Source: Streptomyces cavernae (GTDB taxonomy: Bacteria; Actinomycetota; Actinomycetes; Streptomycetales; Streptomycetaceae). Taken from it: DNA of 64,000 bases. Positions 18,087 through 25,375 of the stretch are shown here, in pieces. The position numbers and the translations under genes were made by a program. Under the pieces are notes generated by a model. The model worked only from the letters and a program-made list of their open reading frames with translations. It had not been told where the DNA came from and ran no database searches. Within the stretch, counting starts at the first letter, position 1; every line of letters starts with the position of its first letter. The stretch spans positions 124,001 through 188,000 of the forward strand of contig NZ_RPDJ01000007.1 in the NCBI RefSeq assembly GCF_004023625.1. The letters are read 5' to 3'.

Positions 18087-18809
18087 GTGCACATCGTCGT
18101 CACCAACTGCAACACCACGCAGGAGATGACCGAGGAGATCGTACGAGGTGCCCGGGCCGCCGCAGGCCCGGGCACCACCGTGACCGGACTGACCCCCGCG
18201 TGGGGCCCCGAGTCCGCGGAGGGCTGGCTCGACAGCTACCTCTCGGCGGCGGCGGTGCTCGACACACTGCGGACGTACGAGGGCGAGTACGACGCCGTCG
18301 TCATGGCCGGGTTCGGGGAACACGGGCGCGAGGGGGCACGCGAACTGCTGGACGTCCCGGTCGTCGACATCACCGAGGCCGCGGCGCACCTGGCCTGTCT
18401 GCTCGGGAGGCGCTACGGAGTCGTCACCACGCTCGAACGCTCCCGCGGACAGATCGAGGACAGCCTGTACACGGCGGGGGTCGCCCAGAACTGTGCCGCC
18501 GTGGTCGGCACGGGCCTCGGCGTCCTCGACCTCGGCGACGACCGGCGCACCGAGGAGGCCTTCATCGCCGCCGCCGAACGCGCCCGGGCGGCCGGCGCGG
18601 AGGTCCTGGTCCTCGGCTGCGCCGGGATGACCGGGCTGCAGCGGGCGGTGGGGGAGAAGCTCGGCCTGCCCGTGGTGGACGGGGTGAGCGCGGCCGTCAA
18701 GCTCGCCGAGTCGCTGGTGGCGTTGGGACTGACGACAAGCCGGGCCGGGAGCTACGCGAAGCCGCTGCCGAAACGGAGGGTGTGGCCGGGGACGCCGGGT
18801 GAACCCTGA
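18087..18809 (+). CDS. Asp/Glu/hydantoin racemase-superfamily enzyme with a single catalytic Cys
   Basis: 240 aa. Start VHIVVTNCNTT and the C-terminal VLGCAGMTG (Cys178) are those of the hydantoin/allantoin racemase group. The first catalytic position, normally Cys in an A-C-F-G-D-P motif, is Gly75 in A-G-F-G-E-H. One Cys on the C-terminal side only is the arrangement of arylmalonate decarboxylase, so racemase activity is doubtful. Translationally coupled to the NCS1 transporter, it probably acts on the imported compound. Confidence 0.75.
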   Translation: MHIVVTNCNTTQEMTEEIVRGARAAAGPGTTVTGLTPAWGPESAEGWLDSYLSAAAVLDTLRTYEGEYDAVVMAGFGEHGREGARELLDVPVVDITEAAAHLACLLGRRYGVVTTLERSRGQIEDSLYTAGVAQNCAAVVGTGLGVLDLGDDRRTEEAFIAAAERARAAGAEVLVLGCAGMTGLQRAVGEKLGLPVVDGVSAAVKLAESLVALGLTTSRAGSYAKPLPKRRVWPGTPGEP

Positions 18810-18866
18810 GGGCTGCCCAACATCCCCATTCCTCAGCCCTCACCGGCGCCGCCGTCCTCGCTCACC

Positions 18867-19496
18867 TCACTCACCTCGGTCACCTCGCCAAACCTCGTTC
18901 GTCTCGCTGAGGACGAGGTCGTGCCGGTGGGAACCGTAGAAGGCGCTCTGCCGGGCCATGATCTCGCGCATCGACGTACCGCGTGGGACCCCGTACACCG
19001 TGCCCGGGAAGTCCAACTCCCGCTGCACCGCCCAGATGTCGTCATGCCGGTCGGGCGAGAAGAGCTGAGCCGGATCACCCACGGCGATCCAGCCGATCGG
19101 CACGACGGCCCCGGGCGCCAGCCGGGAGTTGACCTGCAGCACCCCATTGATCCGTACCTCGGCGCCCGCGCCCACGACCGCTCCCGGGAACAGGGAGGCA
19201 CCGGTCGCGATGAAGGCCTCGTCCCCGACGGTCGCGCCGTTGACGTGGGCGTGCGGTCCGATCATGACGGCGTCGCCGATCACGGCTGTGTGCCCGGACC
19301 GCCCGCGCACGAGCGCGTTCTCCATCACGACCGTGTCCGCGCCCACCCGGACCTCCCCGTCCTCGGCGGTCAGCACGGCTCCGTGCAGTACGCGCGCCCC
19401 CTCGCCCAGCACCACGGCACCGCACAGGGTGGCGGACGGCGCGACATAGGCGGAGCCGGGGACGACGGGTCTGCGCCCGCGATGCTCGATCAGCAT
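18867..19496 (-). CDS. Gamma-carbonic anhydrase-like hexapeptide-repeat protein
   Basis: 209 aa. A left-handed beta-helix of hexapeptide repeats spans residues 15-135 with the Zn-ligand-like histidines of gamma-CA homologues (S-G-H-T, then I-G-P-H-A-H-V-N). A helical C-terminal extension of about 70 residues follows. It may be a carbonic anhydrase or a related PaaY-type hydrolase. Second gene of a minus-strand pair with RidA (11-bp gap). Confidence 0.8.
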   Translation of the reverse strand: MLIEHRGRRPVVPGSAYVAPSATLCGAVVLGEGARVLHGAVLTAEDGEVRVGADTVVMENALVRGRSGHTAVIGDAVMIGPHAHVNGATVGDEAFIATGASLFPGAVVGAGAEVRINGVLQVNSRLAPGAVVPIGWIAVGDPAQLFSPDRHDDIWAVQRELDFPGTVYGVPRGTSMREIMARQSAFYGSHRHDLVLSETNEVWRGDRGE

Positions 19497-19507
19497 GCGT
19501 GTCTCCT

Positions 19508-19909
19508 TCAGGCGGGTACGACAGCGGTCGCGGTGATCTCGACCAATTGCCCGGTGTACCCGAGACAGGAGACCCCGATCAAGGTCGAGGAGTGCGGACC
19601 CGTGCTGAGCCGCGACGCCGTCACCACGTCCCAGACCGCGGAGAGCACGGCGGGCTCGTCGCCCACGACGTACACGTCCGTGTAGACCACGTGCTCGAGG
19701 TCGCTGCCCGCCGCCCGGAGTTGCTCGCCGAGATTGGCGATCACCTGCGCGGCCTGCCGCACGACGTCTCCGTCCCCGACGAGCCCGCCGTCCGCGTCGA
19801 GCGGCACGGCCCCGGCGAGGAACGCCAGCCGTGTCCCCGCCTCGACGACGGATGCGTGGGAGTAGCGGGGAGGCGTGAAGAGGCCGGGGGCGGTGACGCG
19901 TCGAATCAT
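19508..19909 (-). CDS. Rid family protein (non-archetypal)
   Basis: 133 aa, a YjgF/YER057c/UK114 fold. The archetypal RidA arginine that binds the imine substrate carboxylate (in an R-S-x-V motif) is absent: the segment here reads H-S-S-T-L-I-G. It therefore belongs with Rid subgroups that lack proven 2-aminoacrylate deaminase activity. It has a CAGGAG ribosome site before ATG 19909 and heads an operon with the gamma-CA-like gene. Confidence 0.8.
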   Translation of the reverse strand: MIRRVTAPGLFTPPRYSHASVVEAGTRLAFLAGAVPLDADGGLVGDGDVVRQAAQVIANLGEQLRAAGSDLEHVVYTDVYVVGDEPAVLSAVWDVVTASRLSTGPHSSTLIGVSCLGYTGQLVEITATAVVPA

Positions 19910-19943
19910 GGCGGGCTCCTGGTTCGGGGGCGGTGCGGGACCC

Positions 19944-19967
19944 GCAGATGATGCGTTGCTCATCTGC
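19944..19967. promoter_or_regulatory. Inverted repeat upstream of the Rid gene
   Basis: GCAGATGA (19944-19951) and TCATCTGC (19960-19967), 8-bp perfect arms with an 8-bp centre, 35 bp upstream of the Rid start codon. The position suits an operator; the binding protein is unknown. Confidence 0.5.
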
Positions 19968-19970
19968 CTG

Positions 19971-20038
19971 ACCGCATCCGGTTTACGTGCTCCTGGCGTC
20001 GCCCCGCTCCAACCGCATCCGGTTTACGTGCTCCTGGC
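19971..20038. repeat. Direct repeat, 27 bp, two copies
   Basis: Identical 27-bp copies at 19971-19997 and 20012-20038 (ACCGCATCCGG...CTCCTGGC), 41 bp apart start to start. The gap 19910-20245 otherwise contains only the 19944 inverted repeat and a 14-codon frame at 20157-20201 that I do not call a gene. Confidence 0.85.
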
Positions 20039-20245
20039 TCGCCCCGGTCCGCCCGCACGCGCGGTGTGCGGTTCACCGGCCGTACCCGAAGCGCGATGCC
20101 GGTCGATCACGGAAAACCGGTGGACACCCCCAGCAGGGAAAAACCATCCTGCTCCCATGCGCACCAAATACCTGGGACGTTTCGCCGGTGCCGACGTCTA
20201 GGTCGGCCACGCCGGAAGGACCGGCGGGCCCGCCGAAGGTCGCTT

Positions 20246-20629
20246 GTGTCACGCACCGTCCACCACGTCCCCTGGCGTCACCGAACGCTCACCGCGTACT
20301 GGCCCCAGGGCCTCGCGGGCCCCTGGACCGCCCACTCCCTGGTCGAACTCCGGTACAGCGAGGCGGAGTTGAGGAGAGCGCAGCGAGCGGGCCGGCGTCC
20401 GGCCCCGGCACTCCTCACACGCACGTTCGCCTCGTACACGTTCCCGCGCGCCATGAACGAGCGTTTCCGCGACCCCTATGAGTCCCGGGCCCGGGCGAAG
20501 CTGCGGGCCTTCCGCACGGCGGCCCGCAAGCACCTCCGAGCCGCCCCCGCGGGCGCCCTCCGCACAGCGGCCGAGGACCTGGACCACCCGCCGACCCGCC
20601 ACCGGCACCGGAACATCTGGGAGTGCTGA
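20246..20629 (+). CDS. Conserved Streptomyces hypothetical protein, Arg-rich
   Basis: 127 aa, strongly basic, starting VSRTVHHVPWRHR with many Arg and His residues and TAHSLVELRYSEAELRRA. No domain recognised. The composition suggests nucleic-acid binding, but this is only inference. The GTG at 20246 is chosen because the frame upstream has no plausible start; AAGGT precedes it. Confidence 0.55.
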   Translation: MSRTVHHVPWRHRTLTAYWPQGLAGPWTAHSLVELRYSEAELRRAQRAGRRPAPALLTRTFASYTFPRAMNERFRDPYESRARAKLRAFRTAARKHLRAAPAGALRTAAEDLDHPPTRHRHRNIWEC

Positions 20630-20697
20630 CGGGTATGCCGTCGCCGGGGGCGTGACCCCGTAACCACCACGACTCCGCAAGGGAGCACGGTCCTGTG

Positions 20698-21462
20698 ATG
20701 GACGATTCCGCCTTTCTCCACCACCTCACCGAGCGCCTGGCCGCGCTCCCCGCCGTCCGGGCGGTCGCCCTCGGCGGATCCCGCGCGCAGGGCACCCACA
20801 CGCCCGGCAGCGACTGGGACCTCGCGGTGTACTACCGCGGTGACTTCGACCCGGCCGACCTCAGATCCATCGGCTGGGAGGGCGAGGTCTCGGAGATCGG
20901 CGGCTGGGGCGGCGGCGTCTTCAACGGCGGAGCGTGGCTGACCGTCGAGGGCCGGCGCGTCGACGTCCATTACCGCGACCTCGACGTCGTGGAACACGAA
21001 CTGTCCGAGGCCCGGGAGGGCCGCTTCCGCATCGAGCCGCTCCTCTTCCATCTCGCCGGGATCCCGAGCTATCTGGTGGTCGCCGAGCTGGCCGTCAACC
21101 GGGTGCTGAGCGGTTCCCTGTCCCGGCCGTCGTACCCGGACAGACTCCGTCGCACCGCCGCCGACCGCTGGCGCGGTGCCGCCCGTGCCACCCTCACCTA
21201 CGCGAAGGCCAACCACGCCCCTGCCGGACGGACCACCGAGGTCGCCGGCGCCCTCGCCCTGGCCGCACTGCAGACGGGGCACGCGGTACTGGCGGCTCGC
21301 GGCGAATGGGTGACCAACGAGAAGCGGTTGCTGGAGCGGGCGGGATTGCGGGAGGTCGACGGCATCGTCGCCTCCCTCACCGCTTCCGGCCCGGCCCTGG
21401 TGCGGGCCGTCGAGGCCGCTGAATCGGTTCTGGAGGCGAAGGCCGCGCCACCTACTCCGTAA
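20698..21462 (+). CDS. Nucleotidyltransferase-domain protein (MNT/KNT-like)
   Basis: 254 aa. The Pol-beta nucleotidyltransferase signature GGSRAQGTHTPGSDWDLAVYY occupies residues about 27-47 (read with its GS and DxD catalytic parts), with a third acidic residue in VDVHYRD. The C-terminal half is helical, as in aminoglycoside nucleotidyltransferase-like proteins of actinobacteria. Substrate unknown. A tandem GTG-ATG start exists at 20695/20698, with AAGGGAG at 20679-20685. Confidence 0.8.
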   Translation: MDDSAFLHHLTERLAALPAVRAVALGGSRAQGTHTPGSDWDLAVYYRGDFDPADLRSIGWEGEVSEIGGWGGGVFNGGAWLTVEGRRVDVHYRDLDVVEHELSEAREGRFRIEPLLFHLAGIPSYLVVAELAVNRVLSGSLSRPSYPDRLRRTAADRWRGAARATLTYAKANHAPAGRTTEVAGALALAALQTGHAVLAARGEWVTNEKRLLERAGLREVDGIVASLTASGPALVRAVEAAESVLEAKAAPPTP

Positions 21463-21496
21463 CGTTGACGCGCGGAGTCGTTCGTGCCCGTTCCCC

Positions 21497-21715
21497 CTTT
21501 TGGCTGCGAAGCCTCGGTTGTGAGGCCTTTGTTGCGAGGCCCTGGTTTGGAAGCCTCGGTTGCGAGGCGCTGGTTGCAAAGCCTTGGTTGCGAGGCGCTG
21601 GTTGCAAAGCCTTGGTTGCGAGGCGCTGGTTGCAAAGCCTTGGTTGCGAGGCGCTGGTCGTGGAAGCCCCGTTGCAAAGCCTTGGTTGCGAGGCCTAGGT
21701 TGCGGAAAGCCGGCC
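21497..21715. repeat. Minisatellite, 28-bp unit, before the DUF7873-like gene
   Basis: Perfect or near-perfect 28-bp units start at 21553, 21581, 21609 and 21637 (core GCCTTGGTTGCGAGGCGCTG); degenerate flanking copies extend to 21497 and 21715. All six frames stay open through it because of composition; none is a gene. Confidence 0.92.
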
Positions 21716-21775
21716 GTGAAATCCCACCGCGCCGTGAATGCGAATAATCCTTCGAAAACCTTGGCTTTCCCTTGC

Positions 21776-21781
21776 TACCGT
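21776..21781 (+). promoter_or_regulatory. Probable -10 of the DUF7873-like gene (leaderless)
   Basis: TACCGT at 21776-21781 ends 7 bp before the GTG start codon at 21789. No Shine-Dalgarno sequence is present, so a leaderless mRNA is likely. Confidence 0.5.
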
Positions 21782-21788
21782 CACCCAC

Positions 21789-22520
21789 GTGGCGAAACTC
21801 AATCAGATCATTGCCGTCGAGAAGGGCATCAAGTCCAAGTCCCATCAGGACCTGACGGCTGCTCATCATGGGCTCCAGAAGCCCGCGTTGCTGGCCGGAA
21901 TCTCGCGTACGTACCAGCCCAAGGACGAGGAGGGCGAGCAACTGCCGCCGGAGTCCACGCGAGTTCAGGTGCAGGCCGAGGACGTGCTGCGGCAGACCGC
22001 GGCCACGCTGACCCGGCTGTTCGACGTGACCGCCACCAAGGACTGGGCCAACTGCACCGCGAAGGCGGACGTGAAGGTGGACGGGCGGGTGCTCGTGGCC
22101 GACGTCCCCGTGGCGTACCTGCTGTTCCTGGAGAAGCAACTCGTCGACATCAACACGTTCGTGCGGAAGCTGCCGGTACTCGACGCTTCGGAGTCCTGGG
22201 TGCAGGATCCCTCCGCGGACGCGTGGAAGACCGAGCCCGTGCGGACCCTGCGCACCAAGAAGGTGCCGCGCAACCACGTCAAGGCGGAGGCCACCGACAA
22301 GCACCCGGCCCAGGTCGAGGTGTACTACGAGGACGTGCCGGTCGGGTACTGGACGACAGTGAAGTTCTCGGGCGCCCTGCCCGCACGGCGCGTCAACGAA
22401 CTGCTCGACCGGGTGGAGAAGCTGCAGCAGGCGGTCAAGTTCGCCCGCGAGGAGGCCAACGGCGTGGAGGTCGTCGACCAGCGCGTCGGCGACGCAGTTT
22501 TCGGCTACCTGTTCGGGTAG
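21789..22520 (+). CDS. Uncharacterised conserved protein (DUF7873-like) next to permuted tRNA-like RNA
   Basis: 243 aa, soluble. It starts VAKLNQIIAVEKGIKSK and contains GISRTYQPKDEEGEQLP, an FDVTATKDWANC segment, and NHVKAEATDKHPAQVEVYYEDVPVGYWT. I recall this as the DUF7873 family, found in actinobacteria; function unknown and the family name is from memory. It lacks recognisable catalytic motifs, helicase or ligase signatures. The C-terminal VNELLDRVEKLQQAVKFAREEAN is likely coiled coil. The mRNA is probably leaderless. The tRNA-like RNA locus begins 75 bp after its stop, suggesting a protein-RNA module. Confidence 0.7.
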   Translation: MAKLNQIIAVEKGIKSKSHQDLTAAHHGLQKPALLAGISRTYQPKDEEGEQLPPESTRVQVQAEDVLRQTAATLTRLFDVTATKDWANCTAKADVKVDGRVLVADVPVAYLLFLEKQLVDINTFVRKLPVLDASESWVQDPSADAWKTEPVRTLRTKKVPRNHVKAEATDKHPAQVEVYYEDVPVGYWTTVKFSGALPARRVNELLDRVEKLQQAVKFAREEANGVEVVDQRVGDAVFGYLFG

Positions 22521-22531
22521 CCTCGAAGGAT

Positions 22532-22553
22532 CCCCGGCCCAGCGTGGCCGGGG
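22532..22553 (+). terminator. GC-rich hairpin between the DUF7873-like gene and the RNA locus
   Basis: CCCCGGCC (22532-22539) and GGCCGGGG (22546-22553) form 8-bp arms with a 6-nt loop, 11 bp after the stop codon. It may be an attenuator, a processing site or a terminator without a U tract. Confidence 0.5.
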
Positions 22554-22595
22554 TGCGCGAGGAGCGCAAGCTGAAACTGAAGCTTGTCGTGACTG

Positions 22596-22696
22596 CGCGG
22601 TTCCAGTGGAGGTTCGAGTCCTCCCCGCGGCATCAACGGCCTTCTGCCGAAGGCCCCTTCAGGCCGCGGTAGCCCAACCGGCAGAGGCAGACCGCG
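22596..22696 (+). ncRNA. Permuted tRNA-like domain 1
   Basis: Order of parts: anticodon-stem-like strand CGCGGTT (22596-22602), T-arm GGAGG/TTCGAGT/CCTCC (22608-22624), 3' acceptor CCGCGGC (22625-22631) and A73-like base 22632. A 30-nt linker follows with a perfect 7-bp hairpin (22638-22655). Then comes the 5' acceptor GCCGCGG (22663-22669), TA as U8-A9, a D-arm with GCC/GGC and an AACCGGCAGA loop (22672-22688), and strand GACCGCG (22690-22696). The acceptor strands pair 7/7 and the anticodon-stem strands 7/7 (one G-T), but only in this reversed order. Whether the product is a functional tRNA or a structural mimic is unknown; no anticodon can be assigned safely. Confidence 0.7.
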
Positions 22697-22740
22697 ATCA
22701 ATCTCAGACTCTCGCTCCAGACTCAGCATTCGCCGCCGAT

Positions 22741-22839
22741 CGCCGGATCGACCGGGCCCAGGCCCCCGGGCGTCGAAATGCCGGTTCAAGTCCGGCCCGC
22801 ACAGCTCGATGTGCGGTGGTCCAAAGGCAGGACGCGGCG
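22741..22839 (+). ncRNA. Permuted tRNA-like domain 2 (class II, long variable arm)
   Basis: Order: anticodon-stem strand CGCCG (22741-22745), a long variable arm with stems CGA/TCG and CCGGG/CCCGG (22749-22775), T-arm GCCGG/TTCAAGT/CCGGC (22780-22796), 3' acceptor CCGCACA (22797-22803) with G73 at 22804. A 5-nt linker CTCGA leads to the 5' acceptor TGTGCGG (22810-22816), U8 (22817), D-arm GTCC/AAAGGCA/GGAC with the conserved GG (22819-22833) and strand CGGCG (22835-22839). Every helix is full length and perfectly paired (acceptor 7, D 4, T 5, anticodon 5). The 5' and 3' acceptor ends are joined by a hairpin loop and the molecule is open at the anticodon. CCA is not encoded. Confidence 0.75.
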
Positions 22840-22896
22840 ACATCACGACTGACCTGGGTCCTCAAGCGTGCCGGCGTGCCATATGGCGGCATCACA

Positions 22897-22937
22897 GGGC
22901 CCGGGGGCCGGCTACGCCCTCGGGCCCGCTTCTCTTT
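22897..22937 (+). terminator. Terminator of the tRNA-like RNA locus
   Basis: A 12-bp stem (22897-22908 with 22916-22927, one G-T pair) and a 7-nt loop are followed by GCTTCTCTTT. This is one of the few U-rich intrinsic terminators in the window, as expected for a small RNA gene. Confidence 0.85.
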
Positions 22938-23414
22938 CCCCGCCCCGCCCCGCCCCGTCCCGCTCGCCGAGGCGTGCCGATGCCCGTGGTGAAGCCACCG
23001 GAAGCCCCGGAGTTGCCCGCAGTGCCCCGGAGTGCCCTGGAATTGCGCGGAGTTCGCCGGAGTCCCCGGAGCTGCGCGGGGTTCCCGAGGGGTGGTGCCC
23101 GCCGGTTCCGCAGGGATCAGCGGTGTTCCCCGGGATTGCGCGCCGTTCCGCCCCGTTCCGCGGGTGGAGCGTCGCAGATTGCGTACATAAAGAACACGGC
23201 CTCCCCGCCCCAAGTCACAGCGCGGAAACGTAGGCGTCCCCTACGCTCCAGAAGGACCCCCTGCGGTGGCTTCCCCCGTCCACCGCAGGGGAACCGCCGC
23301 CGCCGCGGTGGCCGCAAACCCCTGCGGAGGGGGTATCCCCACCGTTCAGACCGCCCTCAGCCCGGCCGACGTCGCCCGAAGGCACCCTCGCGCCCTCGTC
23401 CCGACAGGAGCCCC
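22938..23414 (+). other. Non-coding gap between the RNA locus and the FUSC gene
   Basis: No gene. It contains degenerate 12-13-bp repeats (CCCCGGAGT, TGCGCGGAGTT types, about 22995-23100). A short hairpin CGTAGG/CCTACG lies near 23229-23244. A 12-bp inverted repeat, CCCCTGCGGTGG at 23258-23269 with CCACCGCAGGGG at 23280-23291, is followed by a third CCCCTGCGG copy at about 23320. The hairpins probably belong to the FUSC leader. Confidence 0.55.
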
Positions 23415-25268
23415 GTGCAGTTCTCCGCGCCCCTCTGGCTCACCCACGCCCTGCGCGCACAGCGCGGACCCGTGCCGTGGAACGCCGTCGTGCGCGGGGC
23501 GCTCGCCGCCGGACCGTTGCTGCTCGCCGGCGTGCTGACCGGGCGTACCTCCGCGGGAGTCGTCGCCGCCCTCGGCGCCATGCTCGCCGGGATCAACGAC
23601 CGCCCGGGCAGCCGGCGCGCCGCCGTACGACGCCTCGGTGTGCCCGCGCTCGCCGGAGCCGCCGGACTGTTCGGCGGATCGTACGTCGGCGACCACACCG
23701 GCCCGGTGGCCCTGACCGTGGTCCTGGCCGGCCTCGGACTGTTCGCCGGAGCCGTCAGCGCCATCGGGCCCGTCGCCTCCGCCTCCGGCACACAGCTCCT
23801 GGTCGGAGCCGCCATCGGCACCGGGATGCCGCTGCCCGAACCCGGCTGGCAGCGGGCGCTGCTCTTCCTCGGCGGAGCCGGCTGGCTGATCCTCCTGCGG
23901 CTGGCGCTGCCGACCCCCGGCGCCATCGCCGACGACTTCCGCTTCGACGGCGAACGCGACGCCGTCGCCGCGGTCTACGACGCCATCGCCGCCCTCCTCG
24001 ACGCCACTGCCGGACCCGACGCGACCGGGCGCCGGGCCGCGCTGACCGCCGCGCTCGACCACGCCCAGGACGCACTCACCGGGCCGAGACTGCGCCGTCA
24101 CGCCAGCTCCGCCGCCGAACGCCGACTGCACGCCCAGTACGCGGCGGCGCTCCCGCTCGCCGAAGCCGCGACCGCGCTCGCCTGGGAGGGGGAGCCGATT
24201 CCCGCGCGCGCCGCCGAGGGCCCGCGCCGTCTCGCCGGGGCCGTCCGCACCGGCGGCACGGCCGGCCCGCTCCCCGCCCCCGCTCGTTCCGCCGCCGGTC
24301 TGCGTGCCCTGGACGATGCCCTGCTCCGTGCCGCCGAGGCCTTCGACCGGGGCGTACGCCCCCCGCGGCGCGAGGACGCCCCGGACGCGGCGCCCGCCCG
24401 GCCCCGTAACGCCAGGACCCTGCTGCGCACCGCCCTCGGCACCGGCGGACGCGAGTACGGCATGAGGGTCGCGCTCTGCTTCGGCACCGGCGCCGCCGTG
24501 GCCCAGGCACTGCACCACGCCCACTGGTACTGGCTTCCCGCCACCATCGTCTTCCTGGTCAAGCCCGACCTCGGACCGCTCGTGTCGCGCGTGCTGTCCC
24601 GGGCGGCCGGGACCGTGCTGGGGGCCGTCCTCTTCGCCGGGCTCGCCGCCCTGGTGCCCCGGCCCGCCGGACTCGTCGTCCTCGTCACGGTGTGCGGTGC
24701 GCTGATCCCCGTGGCCATACGGCACTTCGCCGCGCTCACCGCCGTGGTGACCGTGCTCGTGCTGGCTCTCGTCATGGTGGGCGGCGAACCCCAGGCCTCC
24801 TGGAGCCGGATCGGCGAGACCCTGCTGGCCTGCGCCATCGTGCTGCTTGTCGGTCACCTTCCGGCGCCGGGACAGAAGGGCGGCGGTGTACGGGCCCGGC
24901 TCACGCTCGCGGCAGAGGCGGCGCACGCCTACCTCGAGCAGGTCCTGGGCGGCCCCGATGACCGCGAGGTCCGCTGGGCGCTGCGCCGCGAGGCCTACCG
25001 CACACTGGCCGAGGCCCGTGCCGCGATCGCCCTCGCCGCGGCCGAACTGCCCACCCTGGCCCGGCACTCGGAGGGCACCGACGAGATCGCCGTCACCCTG
25101 GAACGGCTTGTCGACACGACGACGGCCTGCGCCGTGCACCTCGACGACGCCGGGCACCTCACCCCGCAGCACACCAAGCGTCTGACCGCCCTGCTCGCCG
25201 AACTCGACGCCTTCCGCGAGCGTGAGGGCCTCACCGCCCCGAAGCCGGATCTGCCCGTCGGAGTCTGA
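23415..25268 (+). CDS. FUSC family membrane protein (aromatic acid exporter-like)
   Basis: 617 aa. Two blocks of about six transmembrane helices (residues 25-160 and 345-480) are each followed by a cytoplasmic helical region, the duplicated FUSC layout of AaeB/YccS-like proteins. The second block starts GGREYGMRVALCFGTGAAVA, and WYWLPATIVFLVKPD is typical of FUSC. It may export aromatic or amphiphilic compounds; the substrate is unknown. GTG start with GGAG at 23407-23410. Confidence 0.85.
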   Translation: MQFSAPLWLTHALRAQRGPVPWNAVVRGALAAGPLLLAGVLTGRTSAGVVAALGAMLAGINDRPGSRRAAVRRLGVPALAGAAGLFGGSYVGDHTGPVALTVVLAGLGLFAGAVSAIGPVASASGTQLLVGAAIGTGMPLPEPGWQRALLFLGGAGWLILLRLALPTPGAIADDFRFDGERDAVAAVYDAIAALLDATAGPDATGRRAALTAALDHAQDALTGPRLRRHASSAAERRLHAQYAAALPLAEAATALAWEGEPIPARAAEGPRRLAGAVRTGGTAGPLPAPARSAAGLRALDDALLRAAEAFDRGVRPPRREDAPDAAPARPRNARTLLRTALGTGGREYGMRVALCFGTGAAVAQALHHAHWYWLPATIVFLVKPDLGPLVSRVLSRAAGTVLGAVLFAGLAALVPRPAGLVVLVTVCGALIPVAIRHFAALTAVVTVLVLALVMVGGEPQASWSRIGETLLACAIVLLVGHLPAPGQKGGGVRARLTLAAEAAHAYLEQVLGGPDDREVRWALRREAYRTLAEARAAIALAAAELPTLARHSEGTDEIAVTLERLVDTTTACAVHLDDAGHLTPQHTKRLTALLAELDAFREREGLTAPKPDLPVGV

Positions 25269-25269
25269 A

Positions 25270-25375
25270 ACCTGGCTGTTTATGGCGGTTTGTGGAACCA
25301 GGTCGGTTTGCGGCGGTCTGGAACCAGGTCGGTTTGCGGCGGTCTGGAACCGGGTCTGTTTGTGTCGGTTTGCGC
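25270..25375. repeat. Tandem repeat, 26-bp unit, about 3 copies
   Basis: GGAACC-starting units at 25294, 25320 and 25346, exactly 26 bp apart (GGAACCAGGTCGGTTTGCGG and a GCGGTCT part), with a degenerate copy on each side. It follows the FUSC stop. The rest of the gap to 25,620 has a 7-bp inverted repeat CCACCGT/ACGGTGG at 25600-25616, adjacent to the next start. Confidence 0.88.

Noticed and set aside
20157..20201. 14-codon frame M-R-T-K-Y-L-G-R-F-A-G-A-D-V with a hairpin at its end
   Set aside because: It could be a leader peptide, but there is no ribosome site and no regulatory residue pattern; insufficient support.
21465..21747. Open frames with Cys/Ala/Leu-rich repeating peptides
   Set aside because: They are the translation of the 28-bp minisatellite in every frame, with no ribosome site and no conserved protein.
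22560..22840. Ordinary tandem tRNA genes
   Set aside because: The D-arm half at 22663 and the T-arm half at 22780 do not pair in normal order (4 of 7 acceptor pairs), and the first T-arm has no upstream 5' half; only the permuted order closes.
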